From assembly GCF_002575655.3 (NCBI RefSeq), contig NC_053040.3, positions 358,978,267-359,042,266 of the forward strand: 64,000 bases of DNA. The letters are read 5' to 3'. The notes below the pieces were generated by a model. The model was not told where the DNA came from, searched no databases, and worked only from the letters and a program-made list of their open reading frames with translations. Origin of the DNA: Aegilops tauschii subsp. strangulata. Its lineage: Eukaryota > Streptophyta > Magnoliopsida > Poales > Poaceae. A program made the translations under genes and the position numbers. Positions 32,513 to 44,565 of this stretch are shown piece after piece. Each line of letters begins with the position of its first letter. The stretch's first letter is position 1.

Positions 32513-34076
32513 TGCTACCTCTTGAGCACTGAGTTGGTTTTCCCTTGAAGAGGAAAGGGTGATGCAGCAAAGTAGCGTAAGTATTTCCCTCAGTTTTTGA
32601 GAACCAAGGTATCAATCCAGTAGGAGGCCACGCACGAGTCCCTCGCACCTACACAAACAAATAAATCCTCGCAACCAACGCGATAAGGGGTTGTCAATCC
32701 CTACACGATCACTTACGAGAGTGAGATATGATAGATATGACAAGATAATATTTTTGGTATTTTTATGATAAAGATGCAAAGTAATAAAGTAAACAAAAAC
32801 GGCGCCAGAAATAGCTTGTTGCCGGGAGATTATTATGATGGAAAATAGACCCGGGGGCCATAGGTTTCACTAGTGGCTTCTCTCAAGAGCATAAGTATTT
32901 ACGGTGGGTGAACAAATTACTGTTGAGCAATTGACAGAATTGAGCATAGTTATGAGAATATCTAGGTATGATCATGTATATAGGCATCACGTCCGAGACA
33001 AGTAGACCGACTCCTGCCTGCATCTACTACTATTACTCCACACATCGACCGCTATCCAGCATGCATCTAGAGTATTAAGTTCATAAGAACAGAGTAATGC
33101 TTTAAGCAAGATGACATGATGTAGAGGGATAAATTCATGCAATATGATATAAACCCCATCTTGTTATCCTCGATGGCAACAATACAATACGTGCCTTGCT
33201 GCCCCTGCTGTCACTCGGAAAGGACACCGCAAGATTGAACCCAAAGCTAAGCACTTCTCCCATTGCAAGAAAGATCAATCTAGAAGGCCAAACCAAACTG
33301 ATAATTCGAAGAGACTTGCAATGATAAACAATCATACATAAAAGAATCCAGAAGATTCAAATATTGTTCATAGATAAACTTGACCATAAACCCACAATTC
33401 ACCGGTCTCAACAAACACACCGCAAAAGAAGATTACATCGAATAGATCTCCACAAGAGAGGGGGAGAACATTGTATTGAGATCCAAAAAGAGAGAAGAAG
33501 CCATCTAGCTAATAACTATGGACGCGAAGGTCTGAGGTAAACTACTCACACATCATCGGAGAGGCTATGGTGTTGATGTAGAAGCCCTCCGTGATCGATG
33601 CCCCCTCCGGCAGAGCTCTGGAACAGGCCCCAAGATGGGATCTCACGGGTACAGAAGGTTGCGGTGGTGGAATTAGGTTTTTGGCTCCGTATCTGGTAGT
33701 TTGGGGGTACGTAGGTATATATAGGAGGAAGGAGTACGTCGGTGGAGCAACGTGGGGCCCACGAGGGTGGAGGGCGCGCCCCCTACCTTGTGGCTTCCTG
33801 GTTGAAGTCTTGACGTAGGTTCCAAGTCCTCTGGATCACGTTCGTTCCGAAAATCACCTTCCCGAAGGTTTTATTCCATTTGGACTCCGTTTGATATTCT
33901 TTTTCTGCGAAACTCTGAAATAGGCAAAAAAAACAGCAATTCTGGGCTGGACCTCCGGTTTATAGGTTAGTCCCAAAAATATTATAAAAGTGTATAATAA
34001 AGCCCAATAATGTCCAAAACAGAAGATAATATAGTATGGAGCAATCAAAAACTATAGATACGTTGGAGACGTATCA
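32513..34076 (-). repeat. 5' LTR of copy (b)
   Basis: 1564 bp, complete, with a TATATATA promoter stretch near 33716-33724. Confidence 0.88.
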
Positions 34077-34081
34077 GGGAG

Positions 34082-35102
34082 CATAATGAACAACAGAGGA
34101 TTTCATCAAACATACTACAGCAAGCAAAACTATGCAATCATTAGCCTAGTATAAACTAGATGAGCCTCATTCAATAATAGTTGGTTAATAGACTTCAAAG
34201 CTTCAGGCACACTTTGGCAGAATAATTAAATGGTAAGGCCTTTAATTATGTCAACTAATAGTTATACAAGTACCCAACATCAGGCATCATTCTTTGGGCA
34301 TCTCATTAATTGAGGACAATTAAAGCAATTGAAAAGAGCAAATTAACTATGCCTGAAACAAACAAGGAATTGAACTGTTGAGTTGGATACAGTGACTTCC
34401 TTAATAGGTTGAAGAGGCTCAGCGCAGCTCCTACTTCTCTTGCAAGGCTCCTTCCTAACATCTTGTACTTGGAAATCCTCAATCTTATCTTCATTGCACC
34501 CCCTCTACAAGGTGACACAAACTAGTTACTCGTCTCCTTGGAAGATAAATATGCATACTTTCCAGTCCATGAACACAAAAGGATGAGATTATAACAAAAC
34601 AACACCACATAATGAAACATGTCGCATCTCTTGCACTTGCACACAATGAAATGAGCATTTACTATGTCTGCACTATGTAAAAACTAGGCATACCTTCGAA
34701 CTGGATCTCCAGGTACTCTTGGAGAGCCTACTTTAGTGTACAGCCAAACCTTTATGTCACCTATGAGTTAGAAAAGGCCCCACTACAGCAGCCCTTAGTG
34801 TTTAAATCGTAGACAAGCTCTGTTAGAGTGTTAGGTCAAGAACAACAAGTAATCAAAGCAAACAGTCCTAGTATGGCTGGTTGATGCAAACAAGCAATTG
34901 AACAGATGTGCGAGCAAATCTTACATATCAAGAAAAGAAGCAAAGAAAGAGGCTTAAAGACCATCACTTGACTGACCAGATTTAAGGGGCATTTAAACAT
35001 CATGTGCAACGTATGAACTAACATAAACATTGCATATTCTACATTCTACAATGGATTCACATGTATTAGGTTATGCCATGTATGATGATGCCTAAATGTA
35101 CA
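34082..35102 (-). other. DNA between copies (b) and (c), possible transposon interior with an exon-like segment
   Basis: About 1 kb that was continuous with sequence left of 27148 and right of 42428 before two LTR insertions. The minus strand at 34400-34510 reads AMKIRLRISKYKMLGRSLAR and AALSLFNLLRKSLYPTQQ, exon-like but without confirmed splice sites. The segment around 34688-34770 resembles 44306-44395 (both with GAGCCTA and TAGTGTAC). No family is recognised. Confidence 0.35.
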
Positions 35103-36686
35103 TGATACGTCTCCAACGTATCTATAATTTTTGATTGCTCCATGCTATATTATCTTCTGTTTTGGACATTATTGGGCTTTATTATTCACTTTTATATTAT
35201 TTTTGGGACTAACCTATTAACTTGAGGCCTAGCCCAGAATTGCTGTTTTTTGCCTATTTCAGAGTTTCGCAGAAAAAGAATATCAAACGGAGTCCAAACG
35301 GAATGAAACCTTCGGGAACGTGATTTTCGGAACGAACATGATCCAGGAGACTTGGATCCTACGTCAAGAAACAAAGCAGGAAGCCACGAGGTAGGGGGCG
35401 CGCCTACCCCCCTAGGGCGCGCCCTCCACCCTCGTGGGCCCCATGTTGCCCCACCGACGTACTCCTTACTCCTATATATACCTACGTACCCCCAAACGAT
35501 CAGATACGGAGCCAACAACCTAATTCCACCGCCGCAACCTTCTTTACCCACGAGATCCCATCTTGGGGCCTGTTTCGGAGCTCCGCCGGAGGGGGCATCC
35601 ATCACGGAGGGCTTCTACATCAACACCATAGCCTCTCCGATGAAGTGTGAGTAGTTTACCTCAGACCTTCGGGTCCATAGTTAGTAGCTAGATGGCTTTC
35701 TCTCTCTTTTTGGATCACAATACAATGTTCTCCCCCTCTCTCGTGGAGATCTATTCGATGTAGTCTTTTTTTGCAGTGTGTTTGTTGAGACCGATGAATT
35801 GTGGGTTTATGATCAAGTTTATCTATGAACAATATTTGAATCTTCTGAATTCTTTTATGTATGATTGGTTATCTTTACAAGTCTCTTCGAATTATCAGTT
35901 TGGTTTGGCCTACTAGATTGATCTTTCTTGCAATGGGAGAAGTGCTTAGCTTTGGGTTCAGTCTTGTGGTGTCCTTTCCCAGTGACAGTAGGGGCAGCAA
36001 GGCACGTATAGTATTGTTGCCATCGAGTATAAAAAGATGGGGTTTTTATCATACTGCATGAATTTATCCCTCTACATCATGTCATCTTGCTTAAAGCGTT
36101 ACTCTGTTCTTATGAACTTAATACTCTAGATGCATGCTGGATAGCGGTCGATGTGTGGAGTAATAGTAGTAGATGCAGGCAGGAGTCGGTCTACTTGTCT
36201 CGGACGTGATGCCTATATACATGATCATACCTAGATATTCTCATAAGTATGCTCAATTCTGTCAATTGCTCAACAGTAATTTGTTCACCCACCGTAAAAT
36301 ACTTATGCTCTTGAGAGAAGCCACTAGTGAAACCTATGGCCCCCGGGTCTATCTTCATCATATTAATCTTCGAACACTTGGTTATTTCCGTTGCCTTTTA
36401 CTTTGCTTTTATTTTACTTTGCATCTTTATCATAAAAATACCAAAAATATTATCCTATCATATCTATCAGATCTCACTCTCGTAAGTGACCGTGTAGGGA
36501 TTGACAACCCCTTATCGCGTTGGTTGCGAGGATTTATTTGTTTTGTGTAGGTACGAGGGCCTCGCGCGTAGCCTCCTACTGGATTGATACCTCGGTTCTC
36601 AAAAACTAAGGGAAATACTTACGCTACTTTGCTGCATCACCCTTTCCACTTCAAGGGAAAACCAACGCAGTGCTCAAGAGGTAGCA
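35103..36686 (+). repeat. 5' LTR of copy (c)
   Basis: 1584 bp, TGATACGTCTCCAACGTATC to GAGGTAGCA. A TATATATA promoter stretch is at about 35472-35480. Confidence 0.9.
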
Positions 36687-36697
36687 AGAAGGATTTC

Positions 36698-36715
36698 TGG
36701 CGCCGTTGCCGGGGA
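36698..36715 (+). other. Primer binding site of copy (c), tRNA-Asp type
   Basis: TGGCGCCGTTGCCGGGGA, 11 nt after the LTR. This is the site typical of Athila elements. Confidence 0.85.
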
Positions 36716-36976
36716 GGCTTACGCAAGGTCAAGTCAAGATTTGGACTCCCGTCAACGAGCGATTTTTGCCGCAGTTGCCGGGGAGGTCTACACAAAAGTC
36801 AATATAGCAAGTACCCATCACAAACCCTTATCTCCCGCATTACATTATTTGCCATTTACCTCTCGTTTTCCTCTCCCCCACTTCACCCTTGCCGTTTTAT
36901 TCGCCCTCGCTTTTTCATTCGCCTCTTTTTCGCTTGCTTTTTGCTTGCTCGTGTGTTGGGTTGCTTGTTTGCCACG

Positions 36977-38111
36977 ATGGCTCTACCTAGATTTGGTGAT
37001 CTTCACCTTAAAAGGTTAGAAGAGATCGAAAGCAACGTCAGGAGTTTTATGGTTTTGCAATTTGAGCATAATAATTTCTTCAGAAACGAGCTTAAGGAAC
37101 AAAAAGGCTTTATGAGTTATATGAATAAAGAGCTCGATGATATGTCTAAAGAATTTGATGGTTTGAGATCCCAAATTGCTCGTCTTGAAAAGTTGATAGC
37201 TGAAATATCGGATAAGCAGGCTACCTTAGTTAATAAGATGGCCGCTAAACCGGATTTCTATGAAAATAAAGATGAAGATCTAAAAGTTATTGATGTGTCC
37301 CCTATTAAATCCTTGTTTTGCAATATGAATCTTGATAATGATGGGACTGAATATGATCCACCTTTACCTAGAAGGCGTTCCAAAAATTCGGAGATTTTAG
37401 ATCTTGATGCTAAAATTGATAAAAGTGGGATTGAAGAGAACAAAACCCTAGATATTAATAAACCCACTATTTTGGACTTCAAGGAATTTAATTATGATAA
37501 TTGCTCTTTGATAGATTGTATTTCCTTGTTGCAATCCGTGCTAAATTCTCCTCATGCTTATAGTCAAAATAAAGCTTTTACCCAACATATTGTTGATGCT
37601 TTGATGCAATCTTATGAAGAAAAACTTGAGTTGGAAGTTTCTATCCCTAGAAAACTTTATGGTGAGTGGGAACCCACTATTAAAATTAAGATTAAAGATC
37701 ATGAATGCTATGCTTTGTGTGATTGGGTGCTAGTGTTTCCACGATTCCAAAAACTTTGTGTGATTTGCTAGGTTTCCATGATTTTCATGATTGCTCTTTA
37801 AACTTGCGGATTCCACTATTAAGAAACCTATGGGAAGAATTAATGATGTTTTTATTGTTGCAAATAGGAACTATGTGCCCGTAGATTTTATTGTTCTTGA
37901 TATAGATTGCAATCCTTCATGTCCTATTATTCTTGGTAGACCTTTCCTTAGAACGATAGGTGCAATTATTGATATGAAGGAAGAGAATATTAGATTCCAA
38001 TTTCCATTAAAGAAAGGCATGGAACACTTCCCTAGGAAGAAAATAAAACTACCATATGAATCTATTATGAGAGCCACTTATGGATTGCCTACCAAAGATG
38101 GCAATACCTAG
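36977..38111 (+). pseudogene. Sabrina-like (c) coiled coil plus protease ORF, frameshifted
   Basis: It starts MALPRFGDLHLKR and matches the copy (a) protein along its length: heptad helix (EEIESNVRSF, KELDDMSKEF), acidic middle, and retropepsin end (PIILGRPFLRTIGAIID, residues near the 3' end). One T is missing at about 37723, in the GATTTGGG of the active site, so CDLGAS becomes CDWVLV and the frame stops at 37771. A second indel lies near 37806, where a few bases of the HLVDST region are gone. Reading then continues to the normal stop at 38109-38111. The protein is dead by frameshift inside its catalytic motif. Confidence 0.82.
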
Positions 38112-40943
38112 ATCTATCCTTGCTTTTATGCCTAGCTAGGGGCGTTAAACGATAGCGCTTGTTGGGAGGCAACCCAATTTTATTTTTTAGTTTTTGCTTT
38201 TTGCATCTGTTTAGGAATAAATGTTTGATCTAGCCTCTGGTTAGATGTGTTTTTATGTTTTAATTAGTGTTTGTGCCAAGTAAAACCTATAGGATCTTCT
38301 TGGATGATAGTTATTTGATCTTGCAGAAATTTCCAGAAACTTTCTGTTCATGAAAATAATTGTTAAAATTCACCAGTACGTGATAAAATATTGATTCCAA
38401 TTGCTGCTGATCAATAAACAAATTGTCTAGGTCGTCCTATTTCTTCTGATTTTTTTGGAGTTCCAGAAGTTTGCCTTAGTTACAGATTACTACAGACTGT
38501 TTTGTTTTTCACAGATTCTGTTTTTCATGTGTTGTTTGCTTATTTTGATGAATCTATGGCTAGTAAAATAGTTTATAAACCATAGAGAAGTTGGAATACA
38601 GTAGGTTTAACACCAATATAAATAAATAATGAGTTCATTACAGTACCTTGAAGTGGTCTTTTGTTTTCTTTCGCTAACGGAGCTCACGAGATTTTCTGCT
38701 GAGTTTTGTGTTGTGAAGTTTTCAAGTTTTGGGTGAAAGATTTGATGGATTATGAAAACAAGGAGTGGCAAGAGCCTAATCTTGGGGATGCCCACGGCAC
38801 CCCCAAGAAAATCTAAGAACGCCAAAAAGCAAAGCTTGGGGATGCCCCGGAAGGCATCCCCTCTTTCGTCTACTTCCATCGGTAACTTTACTTGGAGCTA
38901 TATTTTTATTCACCACATGATATGTGTTTTGCTTGGAGCGTCTTGTATGATTTGAGTCTTTGCTTTTTAGTTTACCACAATCATCCTTGCTGTACACACC
39001 TTTTGAGAGACACACACATGATTCGGAAATTATTAGAATACTCTATGTGCTTCACTTATATATTTTGAGTTATATAGTTTTTGCTCTAGTACTTCACTTA
39101 TATCTTTTAGAGCACGGTGGTGGATTTGTTTTATAGAAACTATTGATGTCTCATGCCTCACTTATATTATTTTGAGAGTCTTTAATAGCATGGTAATTTG
39201 CTTAATTAATCCCAATATGCTAGATATTCAAGATTAGTAAAAACTTTCTTATGACTGTTTTGAATACTAAGAGAAGTTTTATGCTTGATGATTGTTTTGA
39301 GACATGGAGGTAGTGATATTAAAGTCGTGCTAGTTGAGTAGTTGTGAATTTGAGAAATACTTGTGTTGAAGTTTGCATGTCCCGTAGCATGCACGTATGG
39401 TAAACGTTATGTAACAAATTTGAAACATGAGGTGTTCTTTGATTGTCTTCCTTATGAGTGGCGGTCGGGGACGAGCGATGGTCTTTTCCTACCAATCTAT
39501 CCCCCTAGGAGCATGCGCGTAGTGCTTGGTTTTTGATGACTTGTAGATTTTTGCAATAAGTATGTGAGTTCTTTATGACTAATGTTGGGTCCATGGATTA
39601 TACGCACTCTCACCTTTCCACCATTGCTAGCCTCTTCGGTACCGTGCATTGCCCTTTCTCACATTGAGAGTTGGTGCAAACTTCGCCGGTGCATCCAAAC
39701 CCCGTGATATGATACGCTCTTTCACACATAAACCTCCTTATATCTTCCTCAAAATAGCCACCATACCTAACTATTATGGCATTTCCATAGCCATTCTGAG
39801 ATATATTGCCATGCAACTTTCCACCATCCAGTTTATCATGACACGTTCATCTTTGTCATATTGCTTAGCATGATCATGTAGTTGACATAGTATTCGTGGC
39901 AAAGCCACCGTTCATAATTCTTTCATACATGTCACTCTTGGTTCATTGCATATCCCGGTACACCGCCGGAGGCATTCATATAGAGTCATACTTTGTTCTA
40001 GTATCGAGTTCTAATCATTGAGTTGTAAATAAATAGAAGTGTGATGATCATCATTTTCTAGAGCATTGTCCCAAGTAAGGAATATAAAAAAAGAGAGAGA
40101 AAGGCCATAAAGAAAAGGAGAAGGCCCAAAAAAATGAGAGAAAAACAGAGAAGGGAAAATGTTACTATCCTTTTACCACACTTGTCCTTCAAAGTAGCAC
40201 CATAATCTTCATGATAGAGAGTCTCTTGTTTTGTCACTTTCATATACTAGTGGGAATTTTTCATTATAGAACTTCGCTTGTATATTCCAACAATGGGACT
40301 CCTCAAGTGCCCTAGGTCTTCGTGAGCAAGCAAGTTGGATGCACACCCACTTAGTTTCTTTTGTTGAGCTTTCATATATTTATAGCTCTAGTGCAATCGT
40401 TGCATGGCAATCCCTACTCCTTGCATTAACATCAATCGATGGGCATCTCCATAGCTCATTGATTAGCCTCATTGATGTGAGACGTTCTCCTTTTTTTGTC
40501 TTCTCCACATAACCCCCATCATCATATTCTATTCCACCCATAGTGCTATGTCCATGGCTCGCGCTCATGTATTGTGTGAAGATTGAAAAAGTTTGAGATT
40601 ACTAAAGTATGAAACAATTGCTTGGCTTGTCATCGGGGTTGTGCATGATGAGAGCATTCTTGTGTGACGAAGATGGAGCATGACTAAACTATATGATTTT
40701 GTAGGGATGAACTTTCTTTGGCCATGTTATTTTGAGAGGACATAATTGCTTAGTTAGTATGCTTGAAGTATTATTATTTTTATGTCAATATGAACTTTTA
40801 TCTCGAATCTTTCGGATCTGAATATTCATACCCCAATTAAGAAGAATTACATTGAAATTATGCCAAGTAGCACTCCGCATCAAAAATTCTGTTTTTATCA
40901 TTTACCTACTCGAGGACGAGCAGGAATTAAGCTTGGGGATGCT
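38112..40943 (+). other. 3' noncoding module of copy (c)
   Basis: The post-ORF block with the TTGGGAGGCAACCCAA hairpin is at 38126-38180, the perfect 9-bp hairpin GGGGATGCC/GGCATCCCC at 38838-38861 overlaps an AAGCTTGGGGATGC copy, and the true polypurine tract is at 40929-40943. The remaining sequence is AT-rich and noncoding. Confidence 0.72.
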
Positions 40944-42422
40944 TGATACGTCTCCAACGTATCTATAATTTTTGATTGCTCCATGCTATATTATCTTCTG
41001 TTTTGGACATTATTGGGCTTTCTTATTCACTTTTATATTTTTTTTGGGACTAACCTATTAATCGGAGGCCCAACCCAGAATTGTTGTGTTTTGCCTATTT
41101 CAGAGTTTCACAGAAAAAGAATATCAAACGGAGTCCAAACGGAATGAAACCTTCGGGAACGTGATTTTCGGAACGAACATGATCCAGGAGAATTGGACCC
41201 TACGTCAAGAAACAAAGCAAGAAGCCACGAGGTATGGGGTGCGCCTACCCCCCTAGGGCGCGCCCTCCACCCTCGTGGGCCCCATGTTGCTCCACCGACA
41301 TACTCCTTCCTCCTATATATACCTACGTACCCCCAAACGATCAGATACGGAGCCAAAAACCTAATTCCACCGCCGCAACCTTCTGTACCCACGAGATCCC
41401 ATCTTGGGGCCTATTCTGGAGCTCCACCGGAGGGGGCATCCATCACGGAGGGCTTCTACATCAACACCATAGCCTCTCCGATGAAGTGTGAGTAGTTTAC
41501 CTCAGACCTTCGGGTCCATAAATAGTAGCTAGATGGCTTTCTCTCTCTTTTTGGATCTCAATACAATGTTCTCCCCCTCTCTCGTGGAGATCTATTCGAT
41601 GTAATCTTCTTTTGCGGTGTGTTTGTTGAGACCGATGAATTGTGGGTTTATGATCAAGTTTATCTATGAACAATATTTGAATCTTCTGAATTCTTTTATG
41701 TATGATTGGTTATCTTTGCAAGTCTCTTCGAATTATCAGTTTGGTTTGGCCTACTAGATTGATCTTTCTTGCAATGGGAGAAGTGCTTAGCTTTGGGTTC
41801 AATCTTGCGGTGTCCTTTCCCAGTGACAGTAGGGGCAGCAAGGCACGTATAGTATTGTTGCCATCGAGGATAACAAGATGGGTTTTTTTATCATATTGCA
41901 TGAATTTATCCCTCTACATCATGTCATCTTGCTTAAAGCGTTACTCTGTTCTTATGAACTTAATACTCTAGATGCATGCTGGATAGCGGTCGATGTGTGG
42001 AGTAATAATAGTAGATGCAGGCAGGAGTCGGTATACTTGTCTCGGACGTGATGCCTATATACATGATCATACCTAGATATTCTCATAACTATGCTCAATT
42101 CTGTCGATTGCTCAACAGTAATTTGTTCACCCACCGTAAAATACTTATGCTCTTGAGAGAAGCCACTAGTGAAACCTATGGCCCCTGGGTCTATCTTCAT
42201 CATATTAATCTTCCAACACTTAGTTATTTCCGTTGCCTTTTACTTTGCTTTTATTTTACTTTGCATCTTTATCATAAAAATACCAAAAATATTATCCTAT
42301 CATTGCACGCACAATTGGATTGATACCTTGGTTCTCAAGAACTGAGGGAAATACTTACGCTACTTTGCTGCATCACCCTTTCCTCTTCAAGGGAAAACCA
42401 ACGCAGTGCTCAAGAGGTAGCA
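40944..42422 (+). repeat. 3' LTR of copy (c), with deletion and templated filler
   Basis: 1479 bp. Bases matching 36462-36580 of the 5' LTR (119 bp) are replaced by a short filler, TGCACGCACAATTG (42304-42317). The length difference between the LTRs (105) equals 119 minus 14. Confidence 0.9.
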
Positions 42423-42427
42423 GTACA

Positions 42428-43173
42428 CTATAGCAGGCAGGAGTGATTCATCATTGCACGCACAATTGAATTGCAGGTTAAGGGCCAGTTCTATTAGGCC
42501 TTTTCAGGGCTTATTGTCAAAATAAGCCATAAAAGATGTAAATAAGTCATTTTTGAGTCATGGGCTTGGGCTTAACTAATTTTGCTTTGGAGGGGGTGTT
42601 TCGGGTAAAACCTCACTAAAAATTGAAGGGAAGGGGAATAGTGAAATGACTCTGTTGTCTGCCTATATTACACTCAAAATGCAACTGGTGACGCCCGCGT
42701 CACACCTCACCCTCAAGTAAAAACAAACACGCAAGCGTTCATTGCCCTGCCCGCTTGCACCTCCTCTCCCCTTTCCCTCTACCTCGATCCCCTGCCTGCA
42801 GCACTAGGGTTCCTCCAGCAAGCCGTCGCCACTAGTCCCATCTGGCCTGGTCCTCGACGATGCTCTGTCCAGCTAGGCTACATGGCCGGCGGGTAGGGGC
42901 AAATCTCCCTGGCTGCTCCTCCCTCTGGTGTCGTCCCTCATTCTCATGGTCTCCAGCAGCTGCTCCATTGTGGTTCATCCAACGCACTACTCCGGCAGGC
43001 GCTGCACAACTACGGCTGATGCCACACTGCGGCAGAAGGCACCTTATTCCTCCTCCCCACCTCCCAGGCCGTGGCCTTGAGGTGCTGTTGAAGGATGAGC
43101 TCATCCAACAAGGTGAGGATCTCCTCTGATTTTTTGCCAAATTTTCATTCTGATCCACTATACAATGGATCGC
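42428..43173. other. Unique-looking stretch, no gene called
   Basis: It begins with the donor of the LTR filler (42451-42468). 42700-43130 is GC-richer and looks like the 5' end of a gene on the plus strand (C/T-rich leader, CTAGGGTTCC near 42804), but no frame continues. It is probably a gene or transposon leader fragment. Confidence 0.35.
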
Positions 43174-43610
43174 TATGAGCTGCTTCTGCTGCTGCTATAT
43201 GATGCATTGCTATGAGTTGCTCCTGCTGCTGCTATATGATGAATTGCTATGAGTTGCTGCTACTATATGATGAATTGCTATGAGCTGCTGCTGCTATATG
43301 ATGAGTTGTTATAAGTTGCTCCTGCTGCTGCTGTATGATGAATTGCTATGAGCTGCTCCTGCTGATGCTATATGATGAATTGCTATGAGCTGCTCCTGCT
43401 GCTGCTATATGATGAATTGCTATGAGCTGCTCCTCCTGCTGCTATATGATGAATTGCTATGAGCTGCTCCTCCTGCTGCTATGAGCTGCTGCTGCTATAT
43501 GATGAATTGCTATGAGCAGCTGCTGGTATATGATGAATTGCACACTGCTGTTCCTGCTGTTGTTGTATGATGAGTTGCTATGAGCTGCTGCTGCTATATG
43601 ATGCTTTCAG
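43174..43610 (+). repeat. Minisatellite with 31- and 37-bp units
   Basis: About 13 units of TATGAGCTGCT...CTATATGATGAATTGC. Long units have an extra CCTGCT-type hexamer, so lengths alternate between 37 and 31. Neither length is a multiple of 3, and no frame is open through the array, so it is not coding. Confidence 0.9.
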
Positions 43611-44403
43611 GTGGTGCTGCTATATGATAATAACCAGCCACTTGGACCATCGAATTTCAATAAATAATTGTTCTTCATTTAAATGTGGGTCATGTGTTTT
43701 TCGTTTAAATTAGGCAATGGGATCTCTATGGAAAACATTGACCAAAGTAGACTGTGCCTAGTAGATGGTATCTTTATATTTGCATTTTGAGCAAATGATG
43801 GTCTGTTTTCCTATCATATTAATTACTGCACTGGTTCAATTTGTGATGTTTGCAAGTCAAATTAATTTTCATATGGGCAGCAAAATGAAAAAATATAATG
43901 CAATCTAGACTTTTCACTGATCATACCAAAGATAAGATGAAAACACAATGAAAAGAACTGGTTGGCTTATTACATGGAGCTTATATTCACAGGTGCTTAT
44001 TTTCTTAGGATAACTCGTAATAACTGTCCCTAAGAAACTTGGCCAATAGAACTGACATACAAATAACATGTCACGATGATTGCAATGGAGGAGTGACATA
44101 CCATAGCACACTGTATAGGCTCACCGCTGGCTCTCCTTTTTTGCGATGTTCCATGAAATTGCCACCTACATCTTGTACTTTTTCATTGTGTAACCCTATC
44201 TGCAAGTTGACATGGCTAATTTCAGACATCTCTACATGATAATACATTGCATATCCCTTGCGCATATTTAAACCACCAATTAATGATTGTGTGCGTAGCA
44301 TAAACTAGCCATGACTCTGTGTGCTGGACTAGCAGGCACTCTAAGGGAGCCTAATGTAGTGTACTGGAATTCCTACATGCCACCTACGATTTTGTGTAAT
44401 GTA
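43611..44403. other. AT-rich stretch, no gene seen
   Basis: Nothing beyond a short region (44306-44395) resembling 34688-34770. Confidence 0.4.
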
Positions 44404-44565
44404 CTGCCCCTATTCCTAAATATATGTCTATGTAGAGATTCCAGTATGGACCACATACAGATGTATATAGATGCATTTTCGAGTGTAGATTCACTCATTT
44501 TGCTCCATATGTAGCCTATAGTGAAATCTCTAGAAATACTTATATTTAGGAATGAAGGTACGAGG
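44404..44565. mobile_element. Stowaway-type MITE, diverged
   Basis: The ends are CTGCCCCTATTCCTAAATA and, inverted, TATTTAGGAATGAAGGTACG, flanked by TA (44402-44403 and 44566-44567). The internal text GATTCACTCATTTTGCTCC is shared with the two MITEs at 48262 and 51537. Confidence 0.75.

Larger units (their letters stand above)
27149..34076 (-). mobile_element. Sabrina-like LTR retrotransposon, copy (b)
   Basis: The TSD GGGAG lies at 27144-27148 and 34077-34081. The LTRs are 27149-28683 and 32513-34076; the internal region is 28684-32512. The primer site, TGGCGTCGTTGCCGGGGA on the minus strand, is at 32484-32501, and the polypurine tract at 28684-28698. It is complete in layout but has no RT or integrase; its ORF is gag-like. 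It interrupts the DNA to the right of the CACTA end: removing it joins 27148 to 34082. Confidence 0.92.
35103..42422 (+). mobile_element. Sabrina-like LTR retrotransposon, copy (c)
   Basis: The TSD GTACA lies at 35098-35102 and 42423-42427. The LTRs are 35103-36686 and 40944-42422; the internal region is 36687-40943. The primer site is perfect (36698-36715) and the polypurine tract is AAGCTTGGGGATGCT (40929-40943). The protease-type ORF is frameshifted. By eye the LTRs differ at about nine of the first 165 positions, so this copy is older than the chromovirus. Confidence 0.93.

Noticed and set aside
35192..36061. Repeated frames in the Sabrina-like LTRs (for example those starting MIGYLCKSLR or MQAGVG)
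   Set aside because: They recur only because the LTR recurs, and they cross promoter and leader DNA.
42832..43158. Overlapping plus and minus frames at 42832-43158
   Set aside because: Both strands are open because of GC content; neither shows a domain nor continues.
43174..43610. CRISPR-like array
   Set aside because: Units are contiguous with no unique spacers, and the genome is a plant.
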